Below are positions 24,174 to 36,929 of a stretch of 64,000 bases of DNA, piece by piece. This DNA comes from Saxidomus purpurata (lineage: Eukaryota > Mollusca > Bivalvia > Venerida > Veneridae): positions 12,454,861 to 12,518,860 of the forward strand of contig JAFMSR010000003.1 in assembly GCA_022818135.1 (NCBI GenBank), read 5' to 3'. The position numbers and the translations under genes were made by a program. Positions within the stretch are counted from its first letter, which is position 1. Each line of letters starts with the position of its first letter. The notes below the pieces were generated by a model. It did no database searches. It was not told the origin of the DNA and worked only from the letters and a program-made list of their open reading frames with translations.

Positions 24174-25230
24174 CATGTCTTTACATCCCTTAAAACAAAA
24201 TGCATGGTCATTGGTTCAAATTATAAACTAAAACACACAGGTAACCTTCATTTAACAATCAACGACTGCATATTAGAAAACGTTACAACTCAAAAAATAT
24301 TAGGTGTGTATGTGGACAATGTTCTGAATTGGCATAACCATATTGATTATGTTTGCAAAAAAATAAACTCCAAAATCGCATTATTAAAAAACATTATATA
24401 TCATATATCGGATGAGATGAAGTTAATGTTTTATAACGGTTACATTCTTCCAATATTCGACTATTGTTGTACCATTTGGGGAAAAGGCAATACAAAAATA
24501 TGTACAAAAAATAAATAAATTGCAAAAACGCATAGCAAAACTTATTTTAAATCAACCTGTTAAATCCCATTCTTCAGATTTACTAAAAGGAATTGCATTG
24601 GTTGTCTTTTTTCGGACAGGTGCAAATACCACACTGCGCTGCTCGTTTATAAGATTTTTAACAATATGGCTCCAATATACATGTCAGAGTTAATAGCGTT
24701 TTGCCAAAATGATTCATATAGTCTGCGTTCTACATCTCGCAAAAGATCTTATACTACAAACAAAACCTAGGACTAATTTATACAAAGACTCATTTTCCTA
24801 TTATAGTTTTAAAGTATGGAATGATATTCCAATGGAATTGAGATTATTAAAAATACAGTCTTTTAAACGAAATTACAAAAATTATCTTTATAACAAAATG
24901 TAGAAATTACTTACATATACAACTTTGCACTGGTTATTTTAGTATCTAAGTAATGACATTAGATTAATTATATAATTCATAATATTATTTGCATTTGAGT
25001 GTCTGTCGTAGAGAGTATGATGTTTATTATATAAACGTATCTAATATGTTATTAATATTAGTATAATTAATTAATGTGTATGATTTGTGGTGTATGTGTG
25101 GTTTAAATGTATGTATGTTATGTTTCCTTTTCTCTTTTCTTTTCTTGTTCTGAAGGCCATATGAAAATAAGTTATGTTTTGAATGATTATGATTCATAAT
25201 GTAACTTTTATGTAACCTTCGTAAAATAAA

Positions 25231-25260
<30 letters not shown>
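24174..25260 (+). mobile_element. 5'-truncated CR1/L2-like non-LTR retrotransposon inside repeat copy C
   Basis: The first frame (to 24518) has KTKCMVIGSNYKL, LTINDCILENVTTQKILGVY, VDNVLNWHNHIDYVCKKINS and LPIFDYCCTIWGKG, the classic C-terminal reverse-transcriptase segments. A frameshift near 24480 moves the reading into QKRIAKLIL. A later frame (24709-24903) ends with the CR1/L2-type tail motif SFSYYSFKVWNDIPMELR. The 3' end is a (ATT)n tract at 25231-25260. Junctions are exact by comparison with neighbouring units: host sequence stops at TTTGAGTTTCAA and resumes at AATACTTTTGATAG, so only about three host bases (GTC) are missing. Multiple breaks make it inactive. Confidence 0.85.
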
Positions 25261-25263
<3 letters not shown>

Positions 25264-26125
25264 ACTTTTGATAGTATTCAAGATATTTGACTTTATAAAA
25301 TCTTTTACCAAAAATTCTAAGTTAAAAAGGGATATAAATCTGTCAAAAATCAAAACAGAGTTATGGGGATTGTTTCCTCAGGTGTAGATGTTGATGGTAA
25401 ACATATATTTTGAGTTTCAAGTCAATACCTTTGATAGTAGTCAAGATATTTGAATTTACAAAAAAAAAATACCAAAAATTCTAAGTTAAAAAGGGGCATA
25501 AATCTGTCAAAAATCAAAACAGAGTTATGTGAATTGTTTCCTCATCTGTATATGTTGATGGTAGACACATACTTTGAGTTTCAAGTCAATACCTTTGATA
25601 GTATTCAAGATATTTGAATTTAAAAAAAACTTTAACCAAAAATTCTAAGTTAAAAAGGGGCATAAATCTGTCAAAAATCAAAACAGAGTTATGGGTATTG
25701 TTTCCTCAGGTGTAGATGTTGATGGTAGACACATACTTTGAGTTTCAAGTCAATACCTTTGATATTATTCAAGATATTTGAATTTATAAAAACATTTAAC
25801 CAAAAATTCTAAGTTAAAAAGGGGCATAAATCTGTCAAAAATCAAAACAGAGGTATGGGGATTGTTTCCCCAGGTGTAGATGTTGATGGTAGACACATAC
25901 TTTGAGTTTCAAGTCAATACCTTTGATAGTATTCAAGATATTTGAATTTATAAAAAACTTTAACCAAAAATTCTAAGTTAAAAAGGGGCATAAATCTGTC
26001 AAAAATCAAAACAGAGGTATGGGGATTGTTTCCCCAGGTGTAGATGTTGATGGTAAACATATAGTTTGAGTTTCAAGTCAATACCTTTGATAGTATTCAA
26101 GATATTTGAATTTATAAAAAACTTT

Positions 26126-26179
26126 AACCAACGCAGACGCCGACGCCGACGCCGACGCCGACACCGACGCCGACGCCGA

Positions 26180-26218
<39 letters not shown>
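26126..26218. repeat. GACGCC/GACACC hexanucleotide array
   Basis: About fifteen GACGCC or GACACC hexamers near the right end of copy C. Shorter versions occur at 22505-22552 and 36258-36295, always just inside the right terminus of this element type. They give arginine-rich reading frames on both strands, which are not genes. Confidence 0.9.
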
Positions 26219-26258
26219 GAGTGCAATAACCTCCTTATTCTTCGAATAGTCGAGCTAA

Positions 26259-26480
26259 AAACGATCAAATGAACAAACATCTTGTCTGTAATACCCGAAT
26301 GAGGAATTGTCATACATTAAAGACAGACCGACGGACTAAAAATGGCAGTTGTGTGGTTAATCTTTTGTTTTTTAGCGACATAAGCCCAAAAATGGCCACA
26401 TAAGACATCAAAAAGAGGTTACTGTTACTTTGTGTTGCCATAGCCATTTAGCACGCACTTTTTTGGCACGAACAATTCCC
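26259..26480. repeat. Segmental duplication, copy 1, last part
   Basis: Matches 37400-37665: AATGGCAGTTGTGTGGTTAA, CATAAGCCCAAAAATGGCCA and GTTACTGTTACTTTGTGTTG. After about 26460 it passes into G-family core sequence (TCACATTCAGCATCTTTAGC) to about 26580. Confidence 0.7.
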
Positions 26481-27179
26481 CAATCGACAAAAACCCATCA
26501 AAATTCACGTTATTACCCCCAAAAAACGAGTCACATTCAGCATCTTTAGCATACAATATGAAGAAGGGTATAATTAAATATTTTTTAAAGATGCCTTTTA
26601 CGAGATATACATGTATAGCAGATATATGCAGTAAGTGTGTATTATTATGTGGAGTACTTGTTTGCCTATAATTGTGCCAAATTTTAGAGCTGTAGCATTA
26701 TCCGTTGAACAGTTACATTGAAATTTGTAGTCAAAAACGTCACAAGTGTAACGATTTTTGTGTGACATTTTTAAAATACCATTAGCGTGTTTTGTTAATG
26801 CATGTACAACTATTTTTGTATTGAAAAATGTCTCAAACTGAAAATTTGCTATAGCCACTACAAGTAGTTTTATTCTTTCACTTGGGATTCTGACTACTTT
26901 AATTCATATCTTGTATGTTTTAATTCACATCTGTCGAATTTCCAATCATTCAGAGTTCTCAAAGTACTAGTACTGACTTGAAAAGTTACAAGGCACTATA
27001 AAAAGAGACTGCTTTCTTGGTGATTAGCAATCTTTTGGCTATTTGAAATAACTCACATATTAACAAAAACAAAGAAAATTTGTATCCAGTCTCGACTAAT
27101 TAACATAACATAGGAATGTCACAAGTGTAACAATATGTGTTTAAAACATCAGCATTTTTCAAATCCTTGTATAGCACTT

Positions 27180-28830
27180 CAATTTTTGGGTTTAATCATG
27201 TCTAGAAAGTCCAACAACATTTATAGAAGAAATTTTCAAGTGGGTAACTGCCTGATCACATGTGATGTCACAAGTGTAACGCATTTTGAGTATATATGAT
27301 AAACACATGCAAGTGGCACATTTTAAGATATACATAACTTCATTAATCATTTTGTTGTGTTAAATTAACATGCAGGAACATCAAAATAGATTTGAAATAT
27401 GGAATGACCCAATTTTGAGTGAGTACCGGTTAAGATACTGGATAATTTGTTTCTTGTAGAAATGGGAAAGGCAATATTTATTAGTCAAGATGTTTGTGAT
27501 CTGATTTAGTGATTGCTAATTTGCATGCTTAGAAAAAAAGATAAAATGACATAAACATTATCAAAGAATATAAATTTTCAAATTTTGCAACATGCTATAG
27601 AATGTTAGACTTGTGACATAAAATTTAAATATTTTGACTTTTATGAATAATACTTTTAATTTGCACCTGTAAACAGTGAAAAATGACAACTAAACATGAG
27701 ACTGGCGGACAAAGATATACGTAGTGTAAAAAAATCATCTTCAAGTGCAAAAACCGGGTAAAGTTGTACAGTGAGAAACTAACATCAGATTCCATCAAGT
27801 AAGCAAAATTGATTTCTGTTTAGGGGAAGCATTTTTTATTAAATATTTCACTGTAAAGGAGATGTATGCATGAGGTTATTTTGGTAATATTGTTCTTGTA
27901 TATTCTTGTTCCCTGGTTTTCTGACTTGTTACAGCTGGTTTTGACTTTAATAACTTCACAGGTGTCTTATTCTCTTTACTTGAATTTTAACTTAAAGCAG
28001 CTTGTGTTTTAAGACGCAGCCGCCTTCATCTGCTTTAATCTGGCTTGAGCTTGTATTTCTGCATCATGTATTTTAGAGTTGTCTCAGCCCTATTTGTCTA
28101 TACGATTCATTCTTGGCGTGCTTCTTTAGTTTCAAATGTTTATACTTTTTTCTTAAGTTTGGGATCTGATTTAAGCTTCTCCCTCTACCTTTTTATCCAT
28201 TCTTTTTTTGCACTTGAACAGGGCTTGTTTTTACAAGATGTGTCCATATATTCTTATAATTTTTCTCTTTAAAATGGACTTTCACACCAGTCTCATGTTT
28301 AGTAGTTATTTTTCACTGTTTACCTGTGCACATCAATAATAATATTCTTAAAAGTCAAAAGATAAATTTTATGCCAAAACTGTTACAATTATGGCATATT
28401 GCAAAATTTGAATAAATTTAGTCTTTAATCATATTTATTGCAACTTTTCTTTATTTCTGAGCATGATAATTAGCAATCATTAAATTAGATTAAAGACAAC
28501 TTGACTAATCAGTTTAAAAAGATAAATATTACCTTGTGCATTTCTACAAGAAACAAATTCTCCAGTATCTTACTGGTACTCACTCAAAAGTTGGCTATTC
28601 CTACTTAAAATGTATTATGACGTTCCTGCATGTTAACTTAAAACAAAAATGATTAATGGACGTTTGTACGTCTTAAAATATGCCATTTGCATGTGTTTAT
28701 CACATATACTCAAATTGCATCAATTACACTTGTGACATCACTTATCAGCAGGTAATTTAGTCACTTCCCAACATGACCATTTTAATTCCTTGTATAAACG
28801 TTGTCTTTTGACTTCCTGGATCTGAAAAAG
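27180..28830. repeat. Diverged large inverted repeat
   Basis: The arms are about 27180-27730 and 28275-28830. GAAACAAATTCTCCAGTATC (from 28551) is the inverse of 27436-27455 (rc of GATACTGGATAATTTGTTTC), and CCAGTCTCATGTTTAGTAGT (28288) is the inverse of CTAAACATGAGACTGG (27694). The spacer of about 550 bp is unique. GTCACAAGTGTAAC occurs near 26730, 27118 and 27270, inverted near 28722, with variants near 29085 and 29165. No coding signal is seen. Confidence 0.75.
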
Positions 28831-30104
28831 TCCTATTTGTTGTTTGACATGGTGTGAAATATATGCTCTTCCATCAATAGGATGCAAAGTGGTTTAAAAC
28901 AGAAATTTCCTATCTGGGTATATTCAGGAATAATGACCATAAAATATAACGTTATTTTATAATTGCATTTACTCAACTGAATTTATCATTAAATTCACTT
29001 TAATACAGACACAAATTTTAATGACACATTTAAAAGAAACCTATTTTCAAATTGAATGATTTTTCCCGCTATTTCCCTATTTTTTGTCACAAGTGTTACA
29101 TCATGTATCATTTCCTTTTTCAGCTGCAACTGATAATTAACCTTTTACACTGCAATATCTAGTTGTAATTTACTTGTGTAACGCTTATATGATAACAGAA
29201 TGCTGGCTTTTCAACTATTTTCTCCTTATCTACAGACAGTAAGGGCTGTCATGTCTTTAATGTATTTTTTGTTCTATAAAAGTTAAGTAGTTGTGTGTTT
29301 TAGTGTATTTTGATAAGTTATTATTACATACATATAATTGATATTATGAGAATGCATATAGACTTGTTTTATTTAAAGAAGGAACTTATAGTACTGCAGT
29401 ACTGCAACAATTTCTAGGAAATATATACATTTTCACAACATGCATAACTACTAAACATACTTTAATGAATTTTGAAATATATTTTTGGAATACCCTAAAT
29501 GGTCTCTGAGTACAGTTTTTGTCACTGTAAGATACTTAATTTGTCAACAACAGAAACTTTTTCATATATTAAGTGAATATTCAGGGCTCAAATTTAACAT
29601 AAATTGGACAAAAATTAATTAGCGCGAGCTATTACAATAACAATATATTACAAATGTGTATCTATATGTCTATCATAAGATAAAAATGTACATAACAAAA
29701 ATAAATGATTCTTATAATCTCTATGTTTATTATCAAGTGGAAATCTGCTATATCAATTCTAAAAATGTAATGAAAGATTGACTTAAACATTAAATTTATG
29801 AAATAGTCATTTGTTCTGTCCTTTAACCAGTTGCAATTTCTTTAAATCTGAAGTCCAATAGTAACAAAAATGTAAAAGTTACATGTATAAAACTTGTTTG
29901 AAAATTTGACCCCTATGTCACACTTTGGCTGCATTATTTTCTAAATTGATGAACAAGTTTTTAAAGTTTCAAAGTGACAGCTTTGATAATTTCAATGACA
30001 TTGACCCAAACGAAAACCTTAACTAACGCTGACGACTACAACGACAATCAAGTGACGAAAATAGTATTTTTTCCTATTTTAATCAGATGAGCTAAACATT
30101 TGGC
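28831..30104. other. AT-rich; G-family right-end fragment at 29885-30095
   Basis: No gene is seen. From about 29880 a G-type fragment (CCTATGTCACACTTTGGCTG; GACAATCAAGTGACGAAAAT) ends with TTTTAATCAGATGAGCTAAA, a slightly mutated right terminus without a partner left end. Confidence 0.5.
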
Positions 30105-31726
30105 ACAAATTCAAACACATCCGATGTTATGAAACATTTATTTCACACAGTAATCTAGCAACTCTACATGTTGGAAACGTGTGATTTGCTTTATTAGAAA
30201 AGTTTGGAAGGAAACTAAAAACAAATCTATTCTTTAGACTAAAACACCTTTAAATTTACATAATTTTATAGATTGTCTATACATTTGTGCAATTCCTAGA
30301 CCAGTTTAAGTAGTAGTCAAGTTTATTTAAACCACATGAGCTTGAAATCAATTTCATCAGTTGATGATTGAAATCTTTGGAGAAGAAACACAAGTATATA
30401 ATTAGAATATATATGTAAAGGATATGTGTGCGTTTAGGACTAGAGATTTTAGAGTTTCAAGTTCCTGTGGTTAAACACAGAAAAGTCTTTATATTTAATT
30501 AAACACTAACGTTGTTTTGCCACCCTAAAAAGGGGTTTTTGAGCTAATTTTGCAGGGACTGTGTTCAAAATGAAAATAGCTTATTCCAAACTAATTTATC
30601 ACCGTTTTCCGGACAAAATGGGTCAAAGTTGGTCATACCTTAAAAGTAGGTCACAGAGATGTAAAGATGGACCCCATTTCCGTAGACAAAAAGAATGATG
30701 TATCACCTAACCCCATTGAAATACTTGTAAGAAACCACACACCTCTAATCCAACATTTTACACTTCATACTTAATGTTTACTTTTTCGCAATGTATACTA
30801 ATGTCAAATAATCCCGGAGGTTGCGGGTTCGGTCACCACTGGGGTCACGACATACCTCCTCATATGACACTAGTACTGGTTTTACCAGGGAGCAGACTCG
30901 GGAGTGACTCAATAAGCTGAGAGCTTTCGTCACAATCAGCTAAAATAAATGGGTGTAACCCTAACTACACTGAATAAATAAAGAAGTCATTAAATAAATA
31001 AATAAATAACTCACAAGCGTCAAGCACAGAACAGCGTCAAGTGAATAAAAAAGAACATATACACGCTCAAATTGACGAGTGTATCGTCTAAACTGTATGC
31101 ATGTAATGGTGATCAGGTGATGTTTGCTCAATTTCTCCGTGCGTGAAAACGGCTCTCACTGCTTACAGTGTACACGCTATTGTTGTCAATACAATAGAAA
31201 GTAAATCGTACAGTAAATTGTCATGCATCAGGCTGAAAAGCACACACACTATATACTTTCTGTGTACTGCAAATATATGTAGGGAAGTGGTAAAATTATT
31301 TTACATTTCCTTTGTTTGTAGTTTGAATAATCTTGTAAAGCGCGGTCAAATTATTCACTCGTAACTTTTATGAAAAATAACATTTTAGACATAATGATAA
31401 ATGTTAAAGCTTGATGGAAAAGTAAAATGCATGCTATACCCGAATTAAAGCTATAAAACTGCCCAAAATGACCAGAAAAAGTACGGTCAAGAAAAGATCT
31501 TAAAACATGAAAAATGTTTAGAAAATTAAAAGAAAATATTGCGCATGATCAACCATTTCTTTTATTAGGGCATGCAAATATAAATTTGTCTTTTCAAATT
31601 GATGGAAAATCATTTTATGACCAGGCGGATGAAAAAAGATTTTGTCATTTTTCAACTATGGTCAATAGGAATAAACTGTTAATATAGATGTTGTTATTTA
31701 TATTTTTTTCAAATAGTAGAGCTAAC
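30105..31726. repeat. Segmental duplication, copy 2 (interrupted by a SINE)
   Basis: Paralogue of 15870-16239 plus 19569-20635 without the 3.3-kb TIR element. It carries its own insertion at about 30808-30972 where copy 1 is uninterrupted (around 19917). It leads directly into copy H at the position where copy 1 leads into copy E. Confidence 0.75.
30808..30972 (+). repeat. SINE fragment (box B side of a tRNA head plus body)
   Basis: Begins ATCCCGGAGGTTGCGGGTTC; GCGGGTTCGGTCACC is a box B-like motif, and no box A is kept. The body includes CTCATATGACACTAGTACTG and GCTGAGAGCTTTCGTCAC. Its limits are defined by the empty paralogous site near 19917. Confidence 0.65.
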
Positions 31727-33957
31727 AAGAGATGTCTCATAACAGCACGCTCGACTATTCGAGGGCTTGTCAGTAACATTGGTTTTGTCTAAGAATAGTA
31801 TTATGTGCAAGCATTAATGTGAAACTTATTTCCCTTGGCACTTGAAGAGTAATACTCTGGACAAGCAAATATAAGAAAGAGGGATAATTTTAAAAAATAG
31901 GCAAAATAAAGATATGGTTCTCGTATATTGCACATTCTCTCATTGTGCTCTATCACTGTATGAAGTTTTAAGTAATTCCCTTTAGTTATGCTCCGGACAA
32001 GAAAATTGAATAAATCGAGATAATTAACAAGAGCTGTCTCATGACAGACAGTAAGCTATACTATTATAGGGTTTGTCAGTAAAATGTGCTTTTTGTCTAA
32101 GAATAGGTATTCTGTGCAAGGATAAAGGTGAAACTTATAAAACAACAAGAGCTGTCACTCATCCCAAGGTGGTGATGCTTGAATATGTGCATTGCACTAC
32201 TATTCATTGCCACAATTACACATATTACAAGATTGGTATAAAATCATTGGTCATTGCAGTAATGTGATCTGACAGAAAATATACAGAAAGAAAGGCAGCT
32301 AATTCACAAATACGGCAATAACAGGTTATGGTTCTTGGGCACTACAATTTTTTGAAATGTTTTCTCTCACTGTATCCAGTTTGAATGAATTTCCTTTGTC
32401 ATTTAAAGAGTAATGCTTTGGACAAGCAAATGTAAAAATGGGGGTGATAAAAGATAGGCAAAATAAAGTTATGGCTCTTGTACACTGCACATTCTAACAC
32501 TGTGCTCTATCACTGTGTGAAGTTTCAAGTAATGCCCTTTAAAACTTTTGGAGTTATGCTACGGACAAGAAAATTCAATGAATCGAAATAATTAAAAGAT
32601 AAGGCTATATAGGGTTATGGTTCTTTGGCACTGCACTTCCCCTTAATGTCCTTTCTCATTGTATCTTATTTTAACATTTTTCTTAAGAACTTTAAGAGTT
32701 AAGGTCCAGATAAGAAAATGTAACAAAGGGAGATAATTAAAAATAAGGCAAAGTAAAGTTACGGTTCTTCCACGTTACACTTCCTCTTGATGTGCTCTAT
32801 CACTGTATGAAGTTTTAAGTAATTCCCTTTAATACTTAAAGAAGGTAAAACTTATAAAAATAGATTCAAGAATAATTTTTAGGGCCGAGTAGACTAAGGG
32901 GTAGACTGATTAGCAGGGGTTGGAGGAGGTCGGGGAGAGGTAGGGGGAGGGGGGGGGGGGTACATCATGACCATAATTTTAAAGTTTGATGAATAACTAT
33001 TAAGAAATGGCAGAATTAAAGCCACATTTCGGTTATCTTGAAACAAATCTAAGTGCAGAAAGGGGCATAACTTTGTCAAATGTGACCTTGATGAAGAAAT
33101 ATTGAGAAATAGCAAAGTAATAGATAAGGTTAAGATTTTGTGACAACATCTCAGTACAAAAAGGAGCATAACTATGCAAATATGGTTGGCAGAGTTACGT
33201 CACGTGTTACAGTTGTCTATATTGCCATTACAAACAAGTATGCCAAGTTATAAGTAAATATGTTTGGTGGTATAAAAGATATTAGCAATTATCAAAAACT
33301 TAAACCAATGCAAACGCCGACGCCGGGGCGAGTGCAATAGCCTCCTTATTTTTCAAATAGTCGAAATAAAAATTTAAGACTATATACAGTATGGTTATGT
33401 TTTTTGGCACTGCACTTTTCCTTAATGTCCTCTCTCATTATAACTTATTTGAACATTTTTCTTCAGAACCTTTAGAGTAAAGGTCCAGATAAGAAAATGT
33501 AACAAAGGGAGATAATTAAATATAAGGCAAAGTAGAGTTATGGTTCTTGTACACTGCACTTCCTCTCATTGTGCTCTATCACAGTACGATGTTTCAAGTC
33601 CCTTTGAAAATATTCGAGGATTTGTTTTCGGGGTGGTTTGGGTAGGGGTAGAAGACTTATGAACAGGGGTTGGAGGGGGTAGGGGAGGAAGAAGAGGTAC
33701 ATCAAGTCCCTGTTATCATTAGCAATCTAATTTGAAAGTTTGATGAAGAACTATCCAGAAATGGCAGAATTATAGCAACATTTCGGTTATCTTGAAAATA
33801 ATCTAAGTGCAAAAAGGGGCATAACACTTCAAATGTGACCTTGACCCAAAACTTTTGGCTGCATCACAACCAAAGCAATTTCAAAGTTTGGTTAAGAAAT
33901 ATTGAGAAATGGCAAAGTAATATTTAAGCTTCAGTTTTTGTGACAAAATCCAAGTAC

Positions 33958-36261
33958 AACAAGAGCACCGCCTGCGGGTGCCAGACGCTCGTCTGATTTT
34001 TATCCTTTAAAGTTTATTTATCACCATTTTTTAAGTAATAGTGTCCTTGACCTTGACCCCAGAACACAATCCCACAAAATGTTTCAAAATTATAACTAGA
34101 CACTAAGTTTGGTCACAATAATTCAATTGCAACTAAAGATATTGTTTTTTTCCCATTTTTCTATTTTTAGAAAAAAAAGCCGGACTTTGACCCCATGAGC
34201 CCCATACACAATCCCAATTAATTTAAAAGTCTTTATTCATATGTATTACTCACTTAATAATTTAGTTACATTATGTCAATTGTAACTTAAGATATTGGAC
34301 ATATTACTGTTGTTTTTTTTTCTATTTTTAGCTAATGTCCTTGACAATGACCCCAGGAGCCCCAAAAGCCAACCCTATCTTCTTAAATACTTACGACAAG
34401 CAAAAGTTGGTTACATTATGTCAACTGTAACTAAAGATATTGAATATATTACAGTTTTCCTATTTTTAGTAACAGTGACCTTGACCCCATGAGCCCTAAA
34501 ATACAATCCAATTAAAGATACATTGTATTCATAGATACTTCTTATACACTAAGTTTGGTTGCATTATGTTCACTGTTACAAAAATAGTGTGTGTGTGAAA
34601 CTTTTCAAGTTAAGAAGCGGCAATAATCCAGCCAAATACATTACAGAGTTATGTAACTTGTAAAAACCTTCCTTTATTCTATTGTACATTTAATAGTGAA
34701 CAGGTATTCCAAGTTTGAAAGTGATAGCCTTGATAGTTTGCATGTAAGTGACCCAAATGCAAAACTTAACAAGAGCTGTCACATGACAGCACGCTCGACT
34801 ATTCGAAAGCTTGTTGGTAAAATGGGGTTTTTGTCTAAGAACAGGAGTATTGTGTAATTGTCTATAAGAATTAAGGTCAAAGATATGAAACTTGTTCAAA
34901 GACCTTTGTAAATGTACATTGCATTCAAGGCCTTACTCTGGATTCTGCAAGCCAACTGGAGGGAGGATGGGGGGATAATTTCAAAGAAATACATGACCTT
35001 GTATATTTGATCATGAATAATTTTGTAACTTTTCAAAATTGATATGTATAGAATTAAAAAAGCATAACCGCTTCATGCTGCATAATTATTCTATGACATT
35101 TCAAAAGAAAGCCATTTTGAGTATTTCCATTTTAGTCTGGAAAAACTGTGACAAAATTCTAAGTTAAAAAGGGCATAAATATGTCAAAAATCAAAAACAT
35201 TGGTGAAGATGTTGACAGTAAATACGTTCGATAGTATTCTATCTTTAACAAAACATTCAAAGTTAAAAAGGGACACAAATCTATCAAAAATCAAAACAGA
35301 GTTATGGGGATTGTTTCCTCAGGTGTAGATGTTGATGGTAAACATATATTTTGATGGTAAACATATATTTTGAGTTTCAAGTCAATACCTTATATAGTAT
35401 TCAAGATATTTGAATTTACAAAAAAAAAATACCAAAACTTCTAAGTTAAAAAGGGGCATAAATCTGTCAAAAATCAAAACAGAGTTATGGGAATTGTTTC
35501 CTCAGGTGTATAATGTTGATGGTAGACACATACTTTGAGTTTCAAGTCAATACCTTATATAGTATTCAAGATATTTGAATTTACAAAAAAAAAATACCAA
35601 AACTTCTAAGTTAAAAAGGGACACAAATCTATCAAAAATCAAAACAGAGTTATGGGAATTGTTTCCTCAGGTGTATATGTTGATGGTAGACACATACTTC
35701 GAGTTTCAAGTCAATACCTTTGATAGTATTCAAGATATTTGAATTTAAAAAAAACTTTAACCAAAAATTCTAAGTTAAAAAGAGGCATCAATCTGTCAAA
35801 AATCAAAACAGAGTTATGGGGATTGTTTCCTCAGGTGTAGATGTTGATGGTAGACACATACTTTGAGTTTCAAGTCAATACCTTTGATAGTATTCAAGAT
35901 ATTTGAATTTATAAAAAACTTTAACCAAAAATTCTAAGTTAAAAAGGGGCATAAATCTGTCAAAAATCAAAACAGAGTTATGGGGATTGTTTTCTCAGGT
36001 GAAGATGTTGATGGTAGACACATACTTTGAGTTTCAAGTCAATACCTTTGATAGTATTCAAGATATTTGAATTTATAAAAAAACTTTAACCAAAATTTCT
36101 AAGTTAAAAAGGGGCATAAATCTGTCAAAAATCAAAACAGAGTTATGGGGATTGTTTCCTCAGGTGAAGATGTTGATGGTAAACATATAGTTTGAGTTTC
36201 AAGTCAATACCTTTGATAGTATTCAAGATATTTGACTTTATGAAAAACTTTAACCAACGCA

Positions 36262-36296
<35 letters not shown>

Positions 36297-36778
36297 TGGG
36301 GCGAGTGCAATAGTCTCCTCATTCTTCGAATAGTCGAGCTAAAAATCAGACTAGCTAAAATGACAAAGTCCAAAAGTACTAAAATATCCCCCCACCTCCC
36401 CTTTCATATGTGTGACTCAAAAACCCGTTTGATATGTTTGGAGTACATTATCCATTTATTATTTGTGAAAAATTTGAAATCAATCTAACAAAAAATGAAG
36501 AAGCTATGTCCAATTCTCAAAATCAACCAAAATCCAATAAAATTAATGTTTTTTTTACCATAAAAACAGGTCAGACTCAGCATCTTTAGGATACAATGTG
36601 AAGAAGGGTATTAGATGAACAAGTTTACCAAGTTTCAAAGTGATAGCTTTGATAGTTTCCATGTAAGTGAGCTAAACGCAAAACTTAACCAACGACGACG
36701 TCGCCGACGACGACGACGACGACGACAATCAAGTGACGACAATAGCTCGTCATTTTTTTCAAAAATCAGACGAGCTAA
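33958..36778. mobile_element. Hairpin/inverted-repeat element copy G1, host to copy D
   Basis: The left end has hairpin GCACCGCCTGCGGGTGC and then GCTCGTCTGATTTTT (33987-34001). The perfect 15-bp inverse AAAAATCAGACGAGC is at 36761-36775. Units include GTCCTTGACCTTGACCCC, and a (GAC)n run precedes the right end. It lies between GTAC and AAAAGGAGCAT, exactly where copy B lies in copy E. Copy D (34769-36342) is nested within it. Confidence 0.78.
34769..36342. mobile_element. Hairpin/inverted-repeat element copy D, near-twin of C
   Basis: Has the same hairpin and GCTCGACTATTCGAA as copy C (34793-34807), with the perfect inverse at 36325-36339. The first ~500 bp are almost identical to 23580-24100, so the two are recent relatives. 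The core has five to six 164-bp units followed by GACGCC repeats. The related element G2 shows the empty target near 15428-15440 (CACAACTTAAAATATCAGAC). Confidence 0.8.
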
Positions 36779-36929
36779 AAAGGAGCATAATTATGCAAAT
36801 ATGGTTGACAGAGATATGTGACTTGATGCAGTAATAGCTTATTTAAAAAAAACACTTAAAACAACGCAGACGCAGACGGACGTCGGGGCGAGTGCAATAG
36901 CCTCATTCTTCGAACAGTCGAGCTAAAAT

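Larger units (their letters stand above)
23580..26258. mobile_element. Hairpin/inverted-repeat element copy C (with LINE insertion)
   Basis: The left end has a 6-7 bp hairpin, GCTGTCACATGACAGC (23586-23601), then GCTCGACTATTCGAA (23604-23618). The perfect inverse TTCGAATAGTCGAGC is at 26241-26255. The core has about five 164-bp units (AAAAAGGGGCATAAATCTGT...) and ends in a GACGCC tract. It is interrupted by the CR1/L2-like element at 24174-25260. The paralogous site at about 37381-37400 lacks it. Confidence 0.8.
31727..36928. mobile_element. Composite hairpin/inverted-repeat element copy H
   Basis: The left end AACAAGAGATGTCTCATAAC plus GCTCGACTATTCGA pairs with TTCGAACAGTCGAGC near 36910-36925. 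It is the paralogue of copy E. Internally the core is partly duplicated: a degenerate right end lies near 33355-33370 and the second core half is interrupted by copy G1 (33958-36778). Segments at 32930-32960 (G-rich) and 33660-33690 repeat the GGGGGTAGGGGAGG type of sequence seen at 21310-21360. Confidence 0.65.

Noticed and set aside
25999..36821. Arginine-rich open frames (RRRRRRRR) on both strands near 26.1, 36.2 and 36.7 kb
   Set aside because: They are translations of GACGCC and GAC microsatellites at element ends, open in several frames by composition only.
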